Source of the DNA: Bog-473 sp963804055
GTDB taxonomy: Bacteria > Actinomycetota > Acidimicrobiia > Acidimicrobiales > RAAP-2
Direction of reading: 5' to 3'
Assembly: GCA_963804055.1 (NCBI GenBank)
Contig: CAWDOU010000003.1
Span: 395,287-459,286 of the forward strand
DNA: 64,000 bases
Positions 17,198-25,570 of the stretch are shown piece after piece (positions within the stretch are counted from its first letter, which is position 1; each line of letters begins with the position of its first letter). The notes beneath the pieces were generated by a model. It was not told where the DNA came from. It worked only from the letters and a program-made list of their open reading frames with translations, and did not search any database. Made by a program: the position numbers and the translations under genes.

Positions 17198-18730
17198 TCA
17201 GGGGCACCCACAGGACTGCCCCGCCGCGCCGACGACGCAGGGCAACGCGGAACAGGCCGGTGTCGGCACGGACACCGAGGGGACGGTGAACGGGAGGACG
17301 GTGACCGAGGGGACGATGACCGAAGGCGTGGACATCTGCGGCACGGTGACCGGCGCCAGCGACGTCGTGCTCCGGGTGCCGATCCCGGATGTCGTGGCGC
17401 CCCCGGTCGGCTGCGAGCCGCCGCCCGTGCCCGTGGGCGCTCCTGATGGTGCCGCACCGCTGGTCGACGTCGTGACAGGGGCCCCGCTCCGAGACGACCT
17501 CGGAACGGTGCTGGTCCCCGTGCCCCCCGCCGGCGGACGCCCGCGCGACGAGTCGAGTGAAGAGGACAGCGTCGTCGCGCCGCCGACCACCAGGAGGGCC
17601 GCCGCCAGGGCGGCTCCGAGACGAGCAGGCACGGAGCGCAGGCGCCACCGGCGCGTCGGCACCTCGACCTCTCCGAGCAGCGCCCGCACGCTCCCGGCGC
17701 AGTTGGCCCAGGTGAAGGCGGCGGCGTGGTGCCGCCCGGCGGCAATCGACTCCGGCGTGGTGTGGCGGGCCTTCTCGACGGCCAGGGCGAGCGCCTGCGG
17801 GCCCGCACCGTCGACGACCGTGGCGTGGCCACCCGTGACCTCGAGGAGCGCCGGTTCGGGCGTGACGACGACCGGGATCCCGAGGCGCAGCGCCTCCACC
17901 GCGGGAAGGCCGAAGCCTTCGAAATCCGACGGGAAGACCACCATGCTCGACGAGGCGAACTGCTCACGGAATCCCGACGCGGGGAGCCATGGGCTGATGG
18001 AGACGCGCTCGGCCAGGCCCGCCTGCGCCACCTCCGACTGCAGGAGCTCCCGGTCACCCTCCGGCACGCCGACGATGCGGAGCGGAAGGTCGGACCCGAT
18101 GCGCTGCAGCTCCGCCCACGCCTGCAGGACCAGCTCCACGTTCTTGTTCCCGAAATGGCCGAACGCGATGGCGTACGGCGCCACCCCCGGCGTGGCGGCC
18201 CAGTCGTCGACGTGGTCGGCCCCGAGGTGCGTGACCCGCACCGGGACACCGGCCAGCCGCGGGTGGAAGGTCAGGAGGTCTCGCCGCGTCCGACCCGAGA
18301 TGCTGGCGACGCCGTCGGCCTGCCGGTATCCGATGGCGTAGCTGGCCCGCCGCAGGGCGAGCGTCTTCCTGGTGAATTGCCCGGGCCGCAGCCGATAGCG
18401 GAAGTCCCAGGCCATGACCACACGCGGGCACGGCACGGGCGTGACCGCCGTATTCGGCAGGACCGCGAGGAGGACGTCCGCCTGCAACGAACGGCACAGC
18501 CGCGGCAGGACGACGTTCTGCGCCCGGAGACGGCTGATGAGGGGGAAGCGGCCGAACGGCACCTCGTGCACCGTCACCGAGTCCGGGACCGCGATGGAGG
18601 CACCGGCACGGATCACGAGGTGGATCTCGTCGGCGCCTCCCAGTTGCGGCCAGGCCGACAGCAGATGCTCCGAGACGATGCGCAGGCTGTTGTCGCCGCG
18701 GATCGGCAAGCCGTCGACGACTATGCGCAC
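17198..18730 (-). CDS. GT4 glycosyltransferase with C-terminal membrane helix and Ser/Thr/Pro-rich tail
   Basis: 510 residues from GTG at 18730 (start of the VRIVVDGLP strand). Residues 1-360 are a GT-B family 4 enzyme: GHFGNKNVELVLQAW, RIVGVPEGDRELL and the E-x7-E motif PSDFEGFGLPAVEA near 270-280. Basic residues (RWRLRSVPAR) then precede a single membrane helix at about 371-388. Residues 389-510 are a Thr/Ser/Pro/Gly-rich tail with repeated VP(S/T)V phrases and four late cysteines (about 493, 498, 507, 509). The charge pattern puts the enzyme inside and the tail outside. This fusion is unusual for GT4 proteins. Confidence 0.82.
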   Translation of the reverse strand: MRIVVDGLPIRGDNSLRIVSEHLLSAWPQLGGADEIHLVIRAGASIAVPDSVTVHEVPFGRFPLISRLRAQNVVLPRLCRSLQADVLLAVLPNTAVTPVPCPRVVMAWDFRYRLRPGQFTRKTLALRRASYAIGYRQADGVASISGRTRRDLLTFHPRLAGVPVRVTHLGADHVDDWAATPGVAPYAIAFGHFGNKNVELVLQAWAELQRIGSDLPLRIVGVPEGDRELLQSEVAQAGLAERVSISPWLPASGFREQFASSSMVVFPSDFEGFGLPAVEALRLGIPVVVTPEPALLEVTGGHATVVDGAGPQALALAVEKARHTTPESIAAGRHHAAAFTWANCAGSVRALLGEVEVPTRRWRLRSVPARLGAALAAALLVVGGATTLSSSLDSSRGRPPAGGTGTSTVPRSSRSGAPVTTSTSGAAPSGAPTGTGGGSQPTGGATTSGIGTRSTTSLAPVTVPQMSTPSVIVPSVTVLPFTVPSVSVPTPACSALPCVVGAAGQSCGCP

Positions 18731-18828
18731 GACGTCCTCCCGACCGCGACGGAGAGAGTCGGCCGCCCGCTCCCCGACCGCAGCCCCACGTTCCCTGGCG
18801 CAGCGGCGCCGGCTGTCCGCAGGCTGAC

Positions 18829-19680
18829 CTAACTCTTCCGACGCCAATAGGCGCCGAAGCCGTCGATGTCGACGATCTCCTCGTCGATCCCGTTGGCCCT
18901 GCGGTAGTCGAGCACGGCCTGGCCGGCCTGCGACTGGTGACTCCCGAAGTCGTCGATGATGCAGAAGCCGCCCGGTGAGAGCTTGGGGTACAGAGCGTCC
19001 AACGCCTGCCACGTCGACTCGTACATGTCGCCGTCGAGTCGCATGACCGACAGCGCGTCGATGGGAGCCGTGGGCAGGGTGTCCTTGAACCACCCGACCA
19101 GGAAGCGGACCCGGTCGTCGAACAGGCCGTAGCGCTCGAAGTTGTGCCGGACTTGATCGGCGCCGACACTCAGACCGGCGCGCGTGTGCAGGTCGTCACC
19201 ACTGTCAGCGGGAAACAGCGCTTCGTTCGGCGCCGGCAGGCCCTGGAACGAGTCGGCGACCCACACGACGCGGCTCGAGTCGTCCCGGGCGACCAGGTTG
19301 GCCTTCATGAAGATGCAGGCGCCACCGCGCCAGACGCCGGCCTCGAGCAGGTCGCCGGGCACGCCCTCGTCGATCACCGTCTGGACGCAGTGCTCGATGT
19401 TGTCCATGCGACGCAGCCCGATCATCGACTCGGCGCGCGACGGCCAGTCCCGCCCGATCTCACGCAGCTCGGGGTCGTAGGGCTTCTTGTAGACGATCTC
19501 CACGTTGGCCCGTGCCGCCACGTCCCCCACCAGGTTGGCCAGCCTGCGCTTCCAGGTCGTCGAACCAGCCGTCCGCACACCCCCGAGGATGCTGTCGTTG
19601 TCCTCGGCCAGGGACCCCGTCAGACTGCGTTTGAGCAGGTCCAGATACAAGGACGTGTCCGCGGTGGTTCGACCGATCAT
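18829..19680 (-). CDS. TylF/MycF-family macrocin O-methyltransferase-like protein
   Basis: 283 residues from ATG at 19680. The TylF family order is clear: MIGLRRMDNIEHCVQ, LLEAGVWRGGACIFMKA (SAM site), VVWVADSFQGLPAP, RLDGDMYESTWQALDALY and GGFCIIDDFGSHQSQ, where the acidic residues bind a divalent metal. Known relatives O-methylate deoxysugars in macrolides, and homologues occur in polysaccharide clusters. It lies between the second beta-helix acyltransferase and the tailed GT4, all leftward with gaps of 32 and 98 bp. Methylation of a glycan sugar hydroxyl is the best guess. Confidence 0.87.
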   Translation of the reverse strand: MIGRTTADTSLYLDLLKRSLTGSLAEDNDSILGGVRTAGSTTWKRRLANLVGDVAARANVEIVYKKPYDPELREIGRDWPSRAESMIGLRRMDNIEHCVQTVIDEGVPGDLLEAGVWRGGACIFMKANLVARDDSSRVVWVADSFQGLPAPNEALFPADSGDDLHTRAGLSVGADQVRHNFERYGLFDDRVRFLVGWFKDTLPTAPIDALSVMRLDGDMYESTWQALDALYPKLSPGGFCIIDDFGSHQSQAGQAVLDYRRANGIDEEIVDIDGFGAYWRRKS

Positions 19681-19712
19681 CACGGACGAGGAACGACCGG
19701 CGGGCGGGCGTC

Positions 19713-20396
19713 CTACGCCTGAACCTCCGGACCACCAGCACCCCTGTGGAAGAAGCCCAGTGTCTCGGGGAGCGTCCGGACCGCCTCGGCCGGGTTCCCG
19801 CTGTAGAACGTGAGCTCCTCGGTGAGCAGCGTGTTCACGACCGAGCCGGCCGAGACGATGGAGCGGGCCGGGACCCTCGTCCCGCTCAGGAGCGTGGAGC
19901 CCGACATGACCGCAGCGTGAGGGCCGATCTCGACGCATCCGGTGACGAAGCGGTCACGCACGAGATTCAGGCTGTGGGTGAGAATTGTGCACCGGAACCC
20001 CGCCACCGAGCTGTAGTCGCCGATCTCGACGCGGTCGGCACAGTCGATCTCGTGCGCCATGGTGATCATCGCCCGCTTTCCCATGATCAGCGACGGCCGT
20101 CGGTTCGGCGAGTGCGGGAAGGCGTCGGTGGCGGGATCGGGCGAGCGGGGAAACCCCGTGATCCAGTTGCGGGCGGCGATGCTGGCGCCCTCGCCCAGGC
20201 GCAGTTCCTCCAGGTCCCTGATGACGTTCAGGGGGCCGATGCTGGCGCCGGGGCCCATGGAGAGATGGCGCACGAGGATCACGCTCCGACCGATGTAGGC
20301 GGTCGGGTGGATATCCCATCCCAGCAGCCGTCTGCCCAGGTAGACCTTGTATCGGGACGGCAGCACGAGCATGCAAATTGCCAAGACGAGCCGCAA
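19713..20396 (-). CDS. Left-handed beta-helix acyltransferase, copy 2
   Basis: 227 residues. The TTG at 20396 is preferred over ATG at 20372 because the N-terminus then aligns with its paralogue at 1067-1741 (MRL-LA, GWDIHPTAYIG, RHLSMGPGASIG). Shared later blocks are LTHS, GTRVP-RSIVSAGSVV and LGFFHRG. The centre differs: this copy has a 10-residue-longer loop with RSPDPATDAFPHSPNRRPS. The hexapeptide turns indicate a trimeric acyltransferase. It starts a leftward unit with the TylF-like and GT4 genes and is divergent from the carrier-protein cluster, whose acyl product could in principle be its donor. Confidence 0.85.
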   Translation of the reverse strand: MRLVLAICMLVLPSRYKVYLGRRLLGWDIHPTAYIGRSVILVRHLSMGPGASIGPLNVIRDLEELRLGEGASIAARNWITGFPRSPDPATDAFPHSPNRRPSLIMGKRAMITMAHEIDCADRVEIGDYSSVAGFRCTILTHSLNLVRDRFVTGCVEIGPHAAVMSGSTLLSGTRVPARSIVSAGSVVNTLLTEELTFYSGNPAEAVRTLPETLGFFHRGAGGPEVQA

Positions 20397-20466
20397 GCAT
20401 CACCCCGGTGGTCCGTTTGTAGAAGGTGGAGAGCGCAACTCTATCCACAGCCCGTGACGGCCGGAC

Positions 20467-20485
20467 CATGCCCCCACGGGGCATG
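20467..20485. promoter_or_regulatory. Perfect 19-bp palindrome upstream of the carrier-protein cluster
   Basis: CATGCCCC-CAC-GGGGCATG is perfectly symmetric with 8-bp arms. It ends 33 bp before the start codon at 20518 and lies in the 121-bp divergent gap with the acyltransferase at 20396. It may be an operator for both directions or an RNA hairpin in the leader. No regulator gene is adjacent. Confidence 0.4.
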
Positions 20486-20517
20486 TGACGTCGTCGCTCG
20501 GGACGGAGGAACGGGAC

Positions 20518-21360
20518 ATGGGAACCGAGAAGACGGACACACACGCGCCCGCCGCGCACTACGACCACGTGCACCGCGCCTGGGAGTTGATCATGGGCGC
20601 GCAGTTCCACTACGGCTTCTTCGACAAGCCGGACAGGCCGCTCGAGCAGGCGACCGAAACCCTCACCCGGTGCATGCTCGACCGGGCCGCCGTCGGAGTC
20701 GGCGACCGAGTCCTCGACGTCGGATGTGGGACCGGGCGCCAGTCGTGTGATCTGGCTGCTGCGTTCGACGCGTCGGTGCTCGGCATCACGACGAGCTCGA
20801 GTGGCGTGACGGCCGCCACCGCACTGGCGGCTGCGCGCGGCCTCAGCGGCGCAATCTTCGAGCAGCGGGACGGCACCGCCAACGGGCTCGACGACGGTTC
20901 GTTCGACGTCGTCTGGGTCCTGGAGTCGTCGCACCTCATGCGCGACAAGGAGGCGCTGCTCCGCGAGTGCGTGCGCGTCCTGGCACCCGAAGGTCGCCTC
21001 GTGCTCTGCGACATCATCCGCAAGCGGGACATCCCGTTCCTCGAGGTGCGGGACCGGCGCGAGGACTTCGCCCTCCTCCGGCGAGCCTTCGGCGATGCCC
21101 ACATGGAGCCCCTGGGCGGCTACACCACGACCCTGGACCGGCTCGGGTTGACGATCACCGACTCGACGGACATCAGCCTGCCGACCTTGCCGACGTTCGC
21201 GGCATGGAGGGCCAACGTCGACCAACACGTGGACTCCCTGCGGCAACTGATGGCGGACGAGGGCGTGCACGACTTCGTCGAGTCGACGCACGTCCTCGAG
21301 GCCTTCTGGAAGGACGAGACCCTCGGATACGGAATCCTCGCCGCCACCAAGCAGGCCTGA
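20518..21360 (+). CDS. SAM-dependent small-molecule methyltransferase
   Basis: 280 residues from ATG at 20518, selected over an upstream frame because GGAGGA lies 7 bases before it. It has VLDVGCGTGRQSCDLAA (motif I, about residue 64), LGITTSSSGVTAA, DVVWVLESSHLM and RVLAPEGRLVLCDI, an arrangement like the ubiE/gTMT and rifamycin O-methyltransferase group. It opens a rightward four-gene unit with an acyl carrier protein (30-bp gap), a ligase and a reductase. The context suggests methylation of a carrier-bound or released acyl product. The substrate is unknown. Confidence 0.85.
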   Translation: MGTEKTDTHAPAAHYDHVHRAWELIMGAQFHYGFFDKPDRPLEQATETLTRCMLDRAAVGVGDRVLDVGCGTGRQSCDLAAAFDASVLGITTSSSGVTAATALAAARGLSGAIFEQRDGTANGLDDGSFDVVWVLESSHLMRDKEALLRECVRVLAPEGRLVLCDIIRKRDIPFLEVRDRREDFALLRRAFGDAHMEPLGGYTTTLDRLGLTITDSTDISLPTLPTFAAWRANVDQHVDSLRQLMADEGVHDFVESTHVLEAFWKDETLGYGILAATKQA

Positions 21361-21390
21361 ACCCACCGACAACGAATCGAAAGGACACCA

Positions 21391-21630
21391 GTGGACAACG
21401 TGCAGGCCGTCATCAGCGACTTCCTCGGGCGCACCGACAAGGGCGCCGATGGATGGACCGACGCCACAGGCTTGTGGGGCGACGGGCTCGGGCTGGACTC
21501 CCTCGAGGCGGCGGAGCTCTCCGCCATGCTCGAGGACGAGCTCGGCTCCGACCCGTTCTCCGCCGGGGGTGATCTGCCCGAGACCGTCGGCGACATCGTC
21601 GCCTTCTATGCGGCCGTACGGACCGAATGA
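21391..21630 (+). CDS. Acyl carrier protein
   Basis: 79 residues from GTG at 21391, with AAGGA about 7 bases upstream. It has the usual acidic helical carrier-protein profile, and GLGLDSLEAAEL places the phosphopantetheine Ser at residue 37. The size matches discrete ACPs of secondary pathways rather than a fused domain. Its stop shares ATGA with the ligase gene, so both are probably made together. It should carry an acyl group activated by that ligase as a thioester. Confidence 0.9.
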   Translation: MDNVQAVISDFLGRTDKGADGWTDATGLWGDGLGLDSLEAAELSAMLEDELGSDPFSAGGDLPETVGDIVAFYAAVRTE

Positions 21631-23000
21631 TCGATCTGCTCGAGGCCGCTGCCGCCGACCCCGGCGCCGCCGAGCGGACCGCCGTGGTCACACCGGGGGG
21701 CACGCTGTCCTACGGCGAGCTCCTCCATGACTCCCGGCGGATCGCGACGGCACTGCGGCGCCGTGGGTTGACGCACTTCGCCGTCGCCGAGCCCGATGCG
21801 GCGTGGGTGCTGCGGTTGCTCGCCGGCGCCGCCCTGGCCGGCGCCGAACCGTGCCAGTACCAGCCCGACACCGATGCGCGGGCGCTGGCCGAGGAGGCCG
21901 GCGCGCTCGGTTACACCGTCATCGTGACCCGGCGCAGCGACATCGGGGACGGCTCGCTCGAGGTCGTCCGCCCCGAGGAGCTCCTGGCCGAGGACGGCGA
22001 CATGGAGCCGTCGGACGGTCCCCAACCGCTCGTGATCCGGACCACCGGGACGACCGGCGCGCCCAAGGCGGCCCGTCACGACTGGCGCGTCCTCGCCCGG
22101 ACACTGTCCACGATCCGGCCCATGCCCGAACAGCGCTGGCTGCTCGCCTACGGCCCGCACCAGTTCGCCGGGATCCAGGTCCTGCTGCACGTCCTGGCCA
22201 GTCGGGCGACGCTGGTGGCACCTTTTCCCCGACAGCCGAAGGACGGCCTCGACGCACTCCTCTCCGAGGGCGTGACGTGCGTCAGCGCCACTCCGACCTT
22301 CTGGCGCTTCCTGCTGGCGGAGGCGCGCAGCCGCCAGGCCCACCTCCCTCAGCTGGAGCAGATCACCCTGGGCGGGGAGGCCAGCCCCGCCGACCTCCTC
22401 GAAGAGCTGCGCACGCGCTTTCCCCTCGCCCGCGTGTCCCAGGTGTACGCATCGACCGAGTTCGGCTCCATCACGTCGGTCAAGGACGGCCAGCCGGGCA
22501 TCGCCATCTCGGCTCTGTGGAGCGCGTCGAACCCGACGTCCAACGTGCGGGCCGAGAACGGCGAGCTGTGGGTGCGCGCCGAGGCCGGCATGCTCGGGTA
22601 CGCGGGTGAGCCCGACGGCGACACCCCCAGCCCCACCGCCTGGCGGCCGACCGGCGACCTCGTGGAGATCGTCGGCACGCGCATCCTCTTCCGGGGCCGC
22701 CAGTCGGAGATCATCAATGTCGGGGGCGTGAAGGTGCATCCCCTGCCGGTCGAGGAACGGATCCTGGCCCTGCCCGATGTCGACGCGGCACGCGTGTACG
22801 GGCGGCCCAGCACGCTGACCGGTGCCATCGTCGCGGTCGACGTCGTGCCGACAGGTGGAGTCGCGGCGGCCGATGCGGAGAAGCTCCGTCGTGCCGTGAA
22901 GGACGCCACAGCCGATCTGCCCCGGGCGTGGCAGCCGCGCAGCATCACGCTGGTCGACGCCCTCGAGACGCGGGGCGGCAAGACCGTGAGGGGGACATGA
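21627..23000 (+). CDS. AMP-forming ligase, likely loading the adjacent ACP
   Basis: 457 residues, starting in an ATGA overlap with the ACP gene. It is an ANL enzyme, compact by family standards: VIRTTGTTGAPKAARHD (P-loop, about residue 135-151), YASTEFGSIT (about 275), GDLVEIVGTRILFRGRQ (hinge) and ALETRGGKTVRGT at the extreme C-terminus with the catalytic Lys. The P-loop has TTGTTG in place of the common SSGTTG. The tight link to a discrete ACP suggests acyl-AMP formation and transfer to the carrier rather than to CoA. The carboxylic acid cannot be deduced. Confidence 0.85.
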   Translation: MIDLLEAAAADPGAAERTAVVTPGGTLSYGELLHDSRRIATALRRRGLTHFAVAEPDAAWVLRLLAGAALAGAEPCQYQPDTDARALAEEAGALGYTVIVTRRSDIGDGSLEVVRPEELLAEDGDMEPSDGPQPLVIRTTGTTGAPKAARHDWRVLARTLSTIRPMPEQRWLLAYGPHQFAGIQVLLHVLASRATLVAPFPRQPKDGLDALLSEGVTCVSATPTFWRFLLAEARSRQAHLPQLEQITLGGEASPADLLEELRTRFPLARVSQVYASTEFGSITSVKDGQPGIAISALWSASNPTSNVRAENGELWVRAEAGMLGYAGEPDGDTPSPTAWRPTGDLVEIVGTRILFRGRQSEIINVGGVKVHPLPVEERILALPDVDAARVYGRPSTLTGAIVAVDVVPTGGVAAADAEKLRRAVKDATADLPRAWQPRSITLVDALETRGGKTVRGT

Positions 23001-23740
23001 GGGAAGCCATGCCCCGCGTTGCGCTCGTGACCGGTGGCAGTCGGGGCCTGGGGGCGGGACTGGTGCAGGCCTTCCTCGACTCCGGCGCCTGCGTCGAGAC
23101 GTGCGCCCGCACCACCACCGACACCGTCAGGGCCTGGCAGGAAGATCCGGAGTGCAAGGAGCGCTTCCACTTCACGACGGCCGATGTCTCGGACCCGGCC
23201 GACGCGGACCGCCTCGTCAAGGAGGCGGCGGTCCGCTGGGGCGGGATCGACGTCCTGGTCAACAACGCCGGCGTCGCCCGTGAGGGCGTCATCGGGCTGT
23301 TCGGGGACGAGGCGCTCGACCAGGTGATCGATCTGAACCTGAAGGGAACCGTCTACGTGACCCGGGCGGCGAGCCGCGTGATGCTCGCCCGGCGCGCCGG
23401 TGCCATCGTCAACATCTCCTCGGTCGTGGGGCTGTCGGGGTATCGCGGCCTGTCGGTCTACGGGGCGACCAAGGCCGCCCTCGACGGCTTGACCCGGGCG
23501 CTGGCCCGGGAGCTCGGATCGCGGGGCATCACCGTGAACAGCGTCGCGCCCGGCTACCTGCGCACGGAGATGAGCCACGGCCTCGACGAGGACCAGCTGG
23601 CCCAGATCGCCCGGCGCACGCCCCTCGGCCGCCTGGGCGAGCCCGACGACGTGGCACGGGCCGTCCTCTTCCTGACCGACCCCGCCAACACGTTCCTCAC
23701 GGGCCAGGTGGTCGTGGTCGACGGCGGACTGACCTGCTGA
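22997..23740 (+). CDS. Short-chain dehydrogenase/reductase (FabG-like)
   Basis: 247 residues from ATG at 22997, which overlaps the ligase stop as ATGA; GAGGGGG precedes it. Classical SDR features are present: VTGGSRGLGAGL (cofactor loop), VLVNNAGVAREG, NISSVVGLSGYRGLSVYGATKAA (written here as the Ser-Tyr-Lys region) and a C-terminal GQVVVVDGGL. FabG-like enzymes reduce 3-oxoacyl-ACP to 3-hydroxyacyl-ACP with NADPH. Its place behind an ACP and a ligase favours a carrier-bound substrate. It ends one base before the convergent ABC permease gene. Confidence 0.88.
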   Translation: MREAMPRVALVTGGSRGLGAGLVQAFLDSGACVETCARTTTDTVRAWQEDPECKERFHFTTADVSDPADADRLVKEAAVRWGGIDVLVNNAGVAREGVIGLFGDEALDQVIDLNLKGTVYVTRAASRVMLARRAGAIVNISSVVGLSGYRGLSVYGATKAALDGLTRALARELGSRGITVNSVAPGYLRTEMSHGLDEDQLAQIARRTPLGRLGEPDDVARAVLFLTDPANTFLTGQVVVVDGGLTC

Positions 23741-24559
23741 TCAGCCCCGCTTCGGGGACCAGCTCCAACGCCGAAGACCCAGGACCGCGCCCCCCGCTCC
23801 CCAGATGGCGATCACGCCGAGGTCGTGCCACGGCCACATGGGCGTGCCGGGTTGCCCGGTGAAGGAGGCGACCAACGCGTTGATCAGGTGACGGATGGGG
23901 AAGAAGTTGGCGAAGGTGGCCAGCCCCGAGCCGGGTGGGATCGGGAACCACAGCCCCGACAGCGCCACGAGGATGAAGAAGGTCAGGCTCACCATGGGAC
24001 CGGCCGCGTCGGCATTGGGCACCAGCGTGCTCATCCCCACCCCCAACGCGCTGTAGCAGAGCATGGCGACCACGAGCGTCACGATGAAAGGCAGCCAGTG
24101 CGCAGGCCCGTGCACGCTGTAGCCGAGGCGCCCGACGACGAGCAGCAGGATGACGCCGAGGGCGGCGACGATCATGGCATTCAGCAGCAGCGCGGCCATG
24201 GCCATCCACGTGGGCAGCGGGCTCAGGCGCAGCCGCTTCAGCAGGCCGACCTCGCGCCGGTTGACCAGCGTGATGGCGAGGATGGTGAAGCAGGCCGACA
24301 TGACGCCGTAGGCGCAGAAGCCGGCGACGTAATAGTCGATGAGCTTGATGTGGCCGTAGGAGCTCACGGTCGAGGTGCCCGCCGTGGCGCCCAGCAGGAC
24401 GAGGAAGACGACCGAGAAGGCGATCGTCATGAGCGCGCCGATCGGGTTCAACCAGAACGACAGCTGCTCGAAGCCGACCTGGCGCGCCACCAGGGGGAGG
24501 TCGCCCATGCCGCGGAACGACCCCTTGACCGGTGCGTCCAGCGTGCTCTCCCCCGTCAC
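23741..24559 (-). CDS. ABC-2 type transporter permease
   Basis: 272 residues with about six membrane helices, layout as in ABC-2 membrane proteins. VALSGLWFPIPPGSGLATFANFF in the last third is the typical conserved ABC-2 motif region with Pro and Gly (shown here only as a type). It starts 13 bp after the stop of the ATPase gene at 24573-25484 and is read in the same direction, so the two form an exporter. The transported compound is unknown; drug, lipid or polysaccharide export are all possible for this group. Confidence 0.87.
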   Translation of the reverse strand: MTGESTLDAPVKGSFRGMGDLPLVARQVGFEQLSFWLNPIGALMTIAFSVVFLVLLGATAGTSTVSSYGHIKLIDYYVAGFCAYGVMSACFTILAITLVNRREVGLLKRLRLSPLPTWMAMAALLLNAMIVAALGVILLLVVGRLGYSVHGPAHWLPFIVTLVVAMLCYSALGVGMSTLVPNADAAGPMVSLTFFILVALSGLWFPIPPGSGLATFANFFPIRHLINALVASFTGQPGTPMWPWHDLGVIAIWGAGGAVLGLRRWSWSPKRG

Positions 24560-24572
24560 GAGTCTTCCCCCG

Positions 24573-25484
24573 TCACGAATCGGACCTCGTCAGGCCCAGG
24601 TAGATGTCCTCGAGGGACTCTCGCAGCACCGACAGCCCCGCCAACGCGTGGCCGCCGTCGAGGGCCCAGCCCGTCAGGTCGTGCAGCACGCGCAGCTCGT
24701 CGTCGGTATGGATGAGCACGTGGTCCTCGCCCGCCGCCGGCTCGGCCGGAAACGGCAACTCGCCCAGCGTCACCCCGCCGGGCAACCGGAACCGGATGGT
24801 CACCGCCCCCTGGTCGCGCCCGCCGATGGAGGACGGCGTGCCGCTGGCCACGATCTCCTGGCCGAACAGGACGGCCACCCGGTGGGCCAGCGCCTCCACC
24901 TCGTCCATGTAGTGCGTCGTGAGGAGCACGGTGGTCCCGGCCGACGACAACCGCTTGATGAGATCCCAGGTGTCGCGTCGGCCGGCGGGATCGAGGCCGG
25001 TCGTCGGCTCGTCGAGGAACAGGAGATCGGGATTGCCGATGATGCCGAGGCCGACATCGAGGCGACGCTGCTGGCCACCCGACAGCTTCTTGATCCGCTC
25101 GTCCGCCTTCTCGCGCAGGCCGATGAGGTCGATCACCTCGTCGACCGGTCGGGGGCTCGGGTAGTAGCCCGCGTTGCGCGAGAGCACCTGGCGCACCGAG
25201 TAGTAGGGCTCGATCGCCAGCTCCTGCAGGACGACCCCGATGTGGGTGCGCAGCCAGCGCTGCGTGCTGTGATCAGCGGGGTCGACGCCCAGTGTCTGCA
25301 CCGAGCCGCCGCTCCGGTCGCGGAATCCCTCGAGGATCTCCACCGTGGTGGTCTTGCCGGCGCCGTTCGGGCCGAGCAACGCGAAGACCTCGCCCTTGTG
25401 CACCTCGAAGCTGACGTCACGCACCGCCACCGTGTCCCCGTAGGACTTGGACAGATGCTCCACGCTGATGACGGGCATCGTCAC
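24573..25484 (-). CDS. ABC transporter ATP-binding protein (DrrA/CcmA-type)
   Basis: 303 residues. Walker A GPNGAGKTTT is near residue 40, the signature LSGGQQRRLDVGLG near 138 and Walker B LLFLDEPTTGLDPAGR follows, with the switch His in LLTTHYMDEVEALAHR. The extra C-terminal 80 residues are typical of the DrrA-like family that works with ABC-2 permeases. It is followed by the permease gene after 13 bp and preceded by a MarR gene after 86 bp, all leftward, so the three may form one operon under MarR control. Confidence 0.92.
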   Translation of the reverse strand: MTMPVISVEHLSKSYGDTVAVRDVSFEVHKGEVFALLGPNGAGKTTTVEILEGFRDRSGGSVQTLGVDPADHSTQRWLRTHIGVVLQELAIEPYYSVRQVLSRNAGYYPSPRPVDEVIDLIGLREKADERIKKLSGGQQRRLDVGLGIIGNPDLLFLDEPTTGLDPAGRRDTWDLIKRLSSAGTTVLLTTHYMDEVEALAHRVAVLFGQEIVASGTPSSIGGRDQGAVTIRFRLPGGVTLGELPFPAEPAAGEDHVLIHTDDELRVLHDLTGWALDGGHALAGLSVLRESLEDIYLGLTRSDS

Positions 25485-25570
25485 CCCGCGTTCCCAGAGA
25501 GGGACGGCTCCAAACGATCGACCCCGGCCCCCATCGGCCCGACGCTATCGGTCCATGCCCGGCGGCAGGA

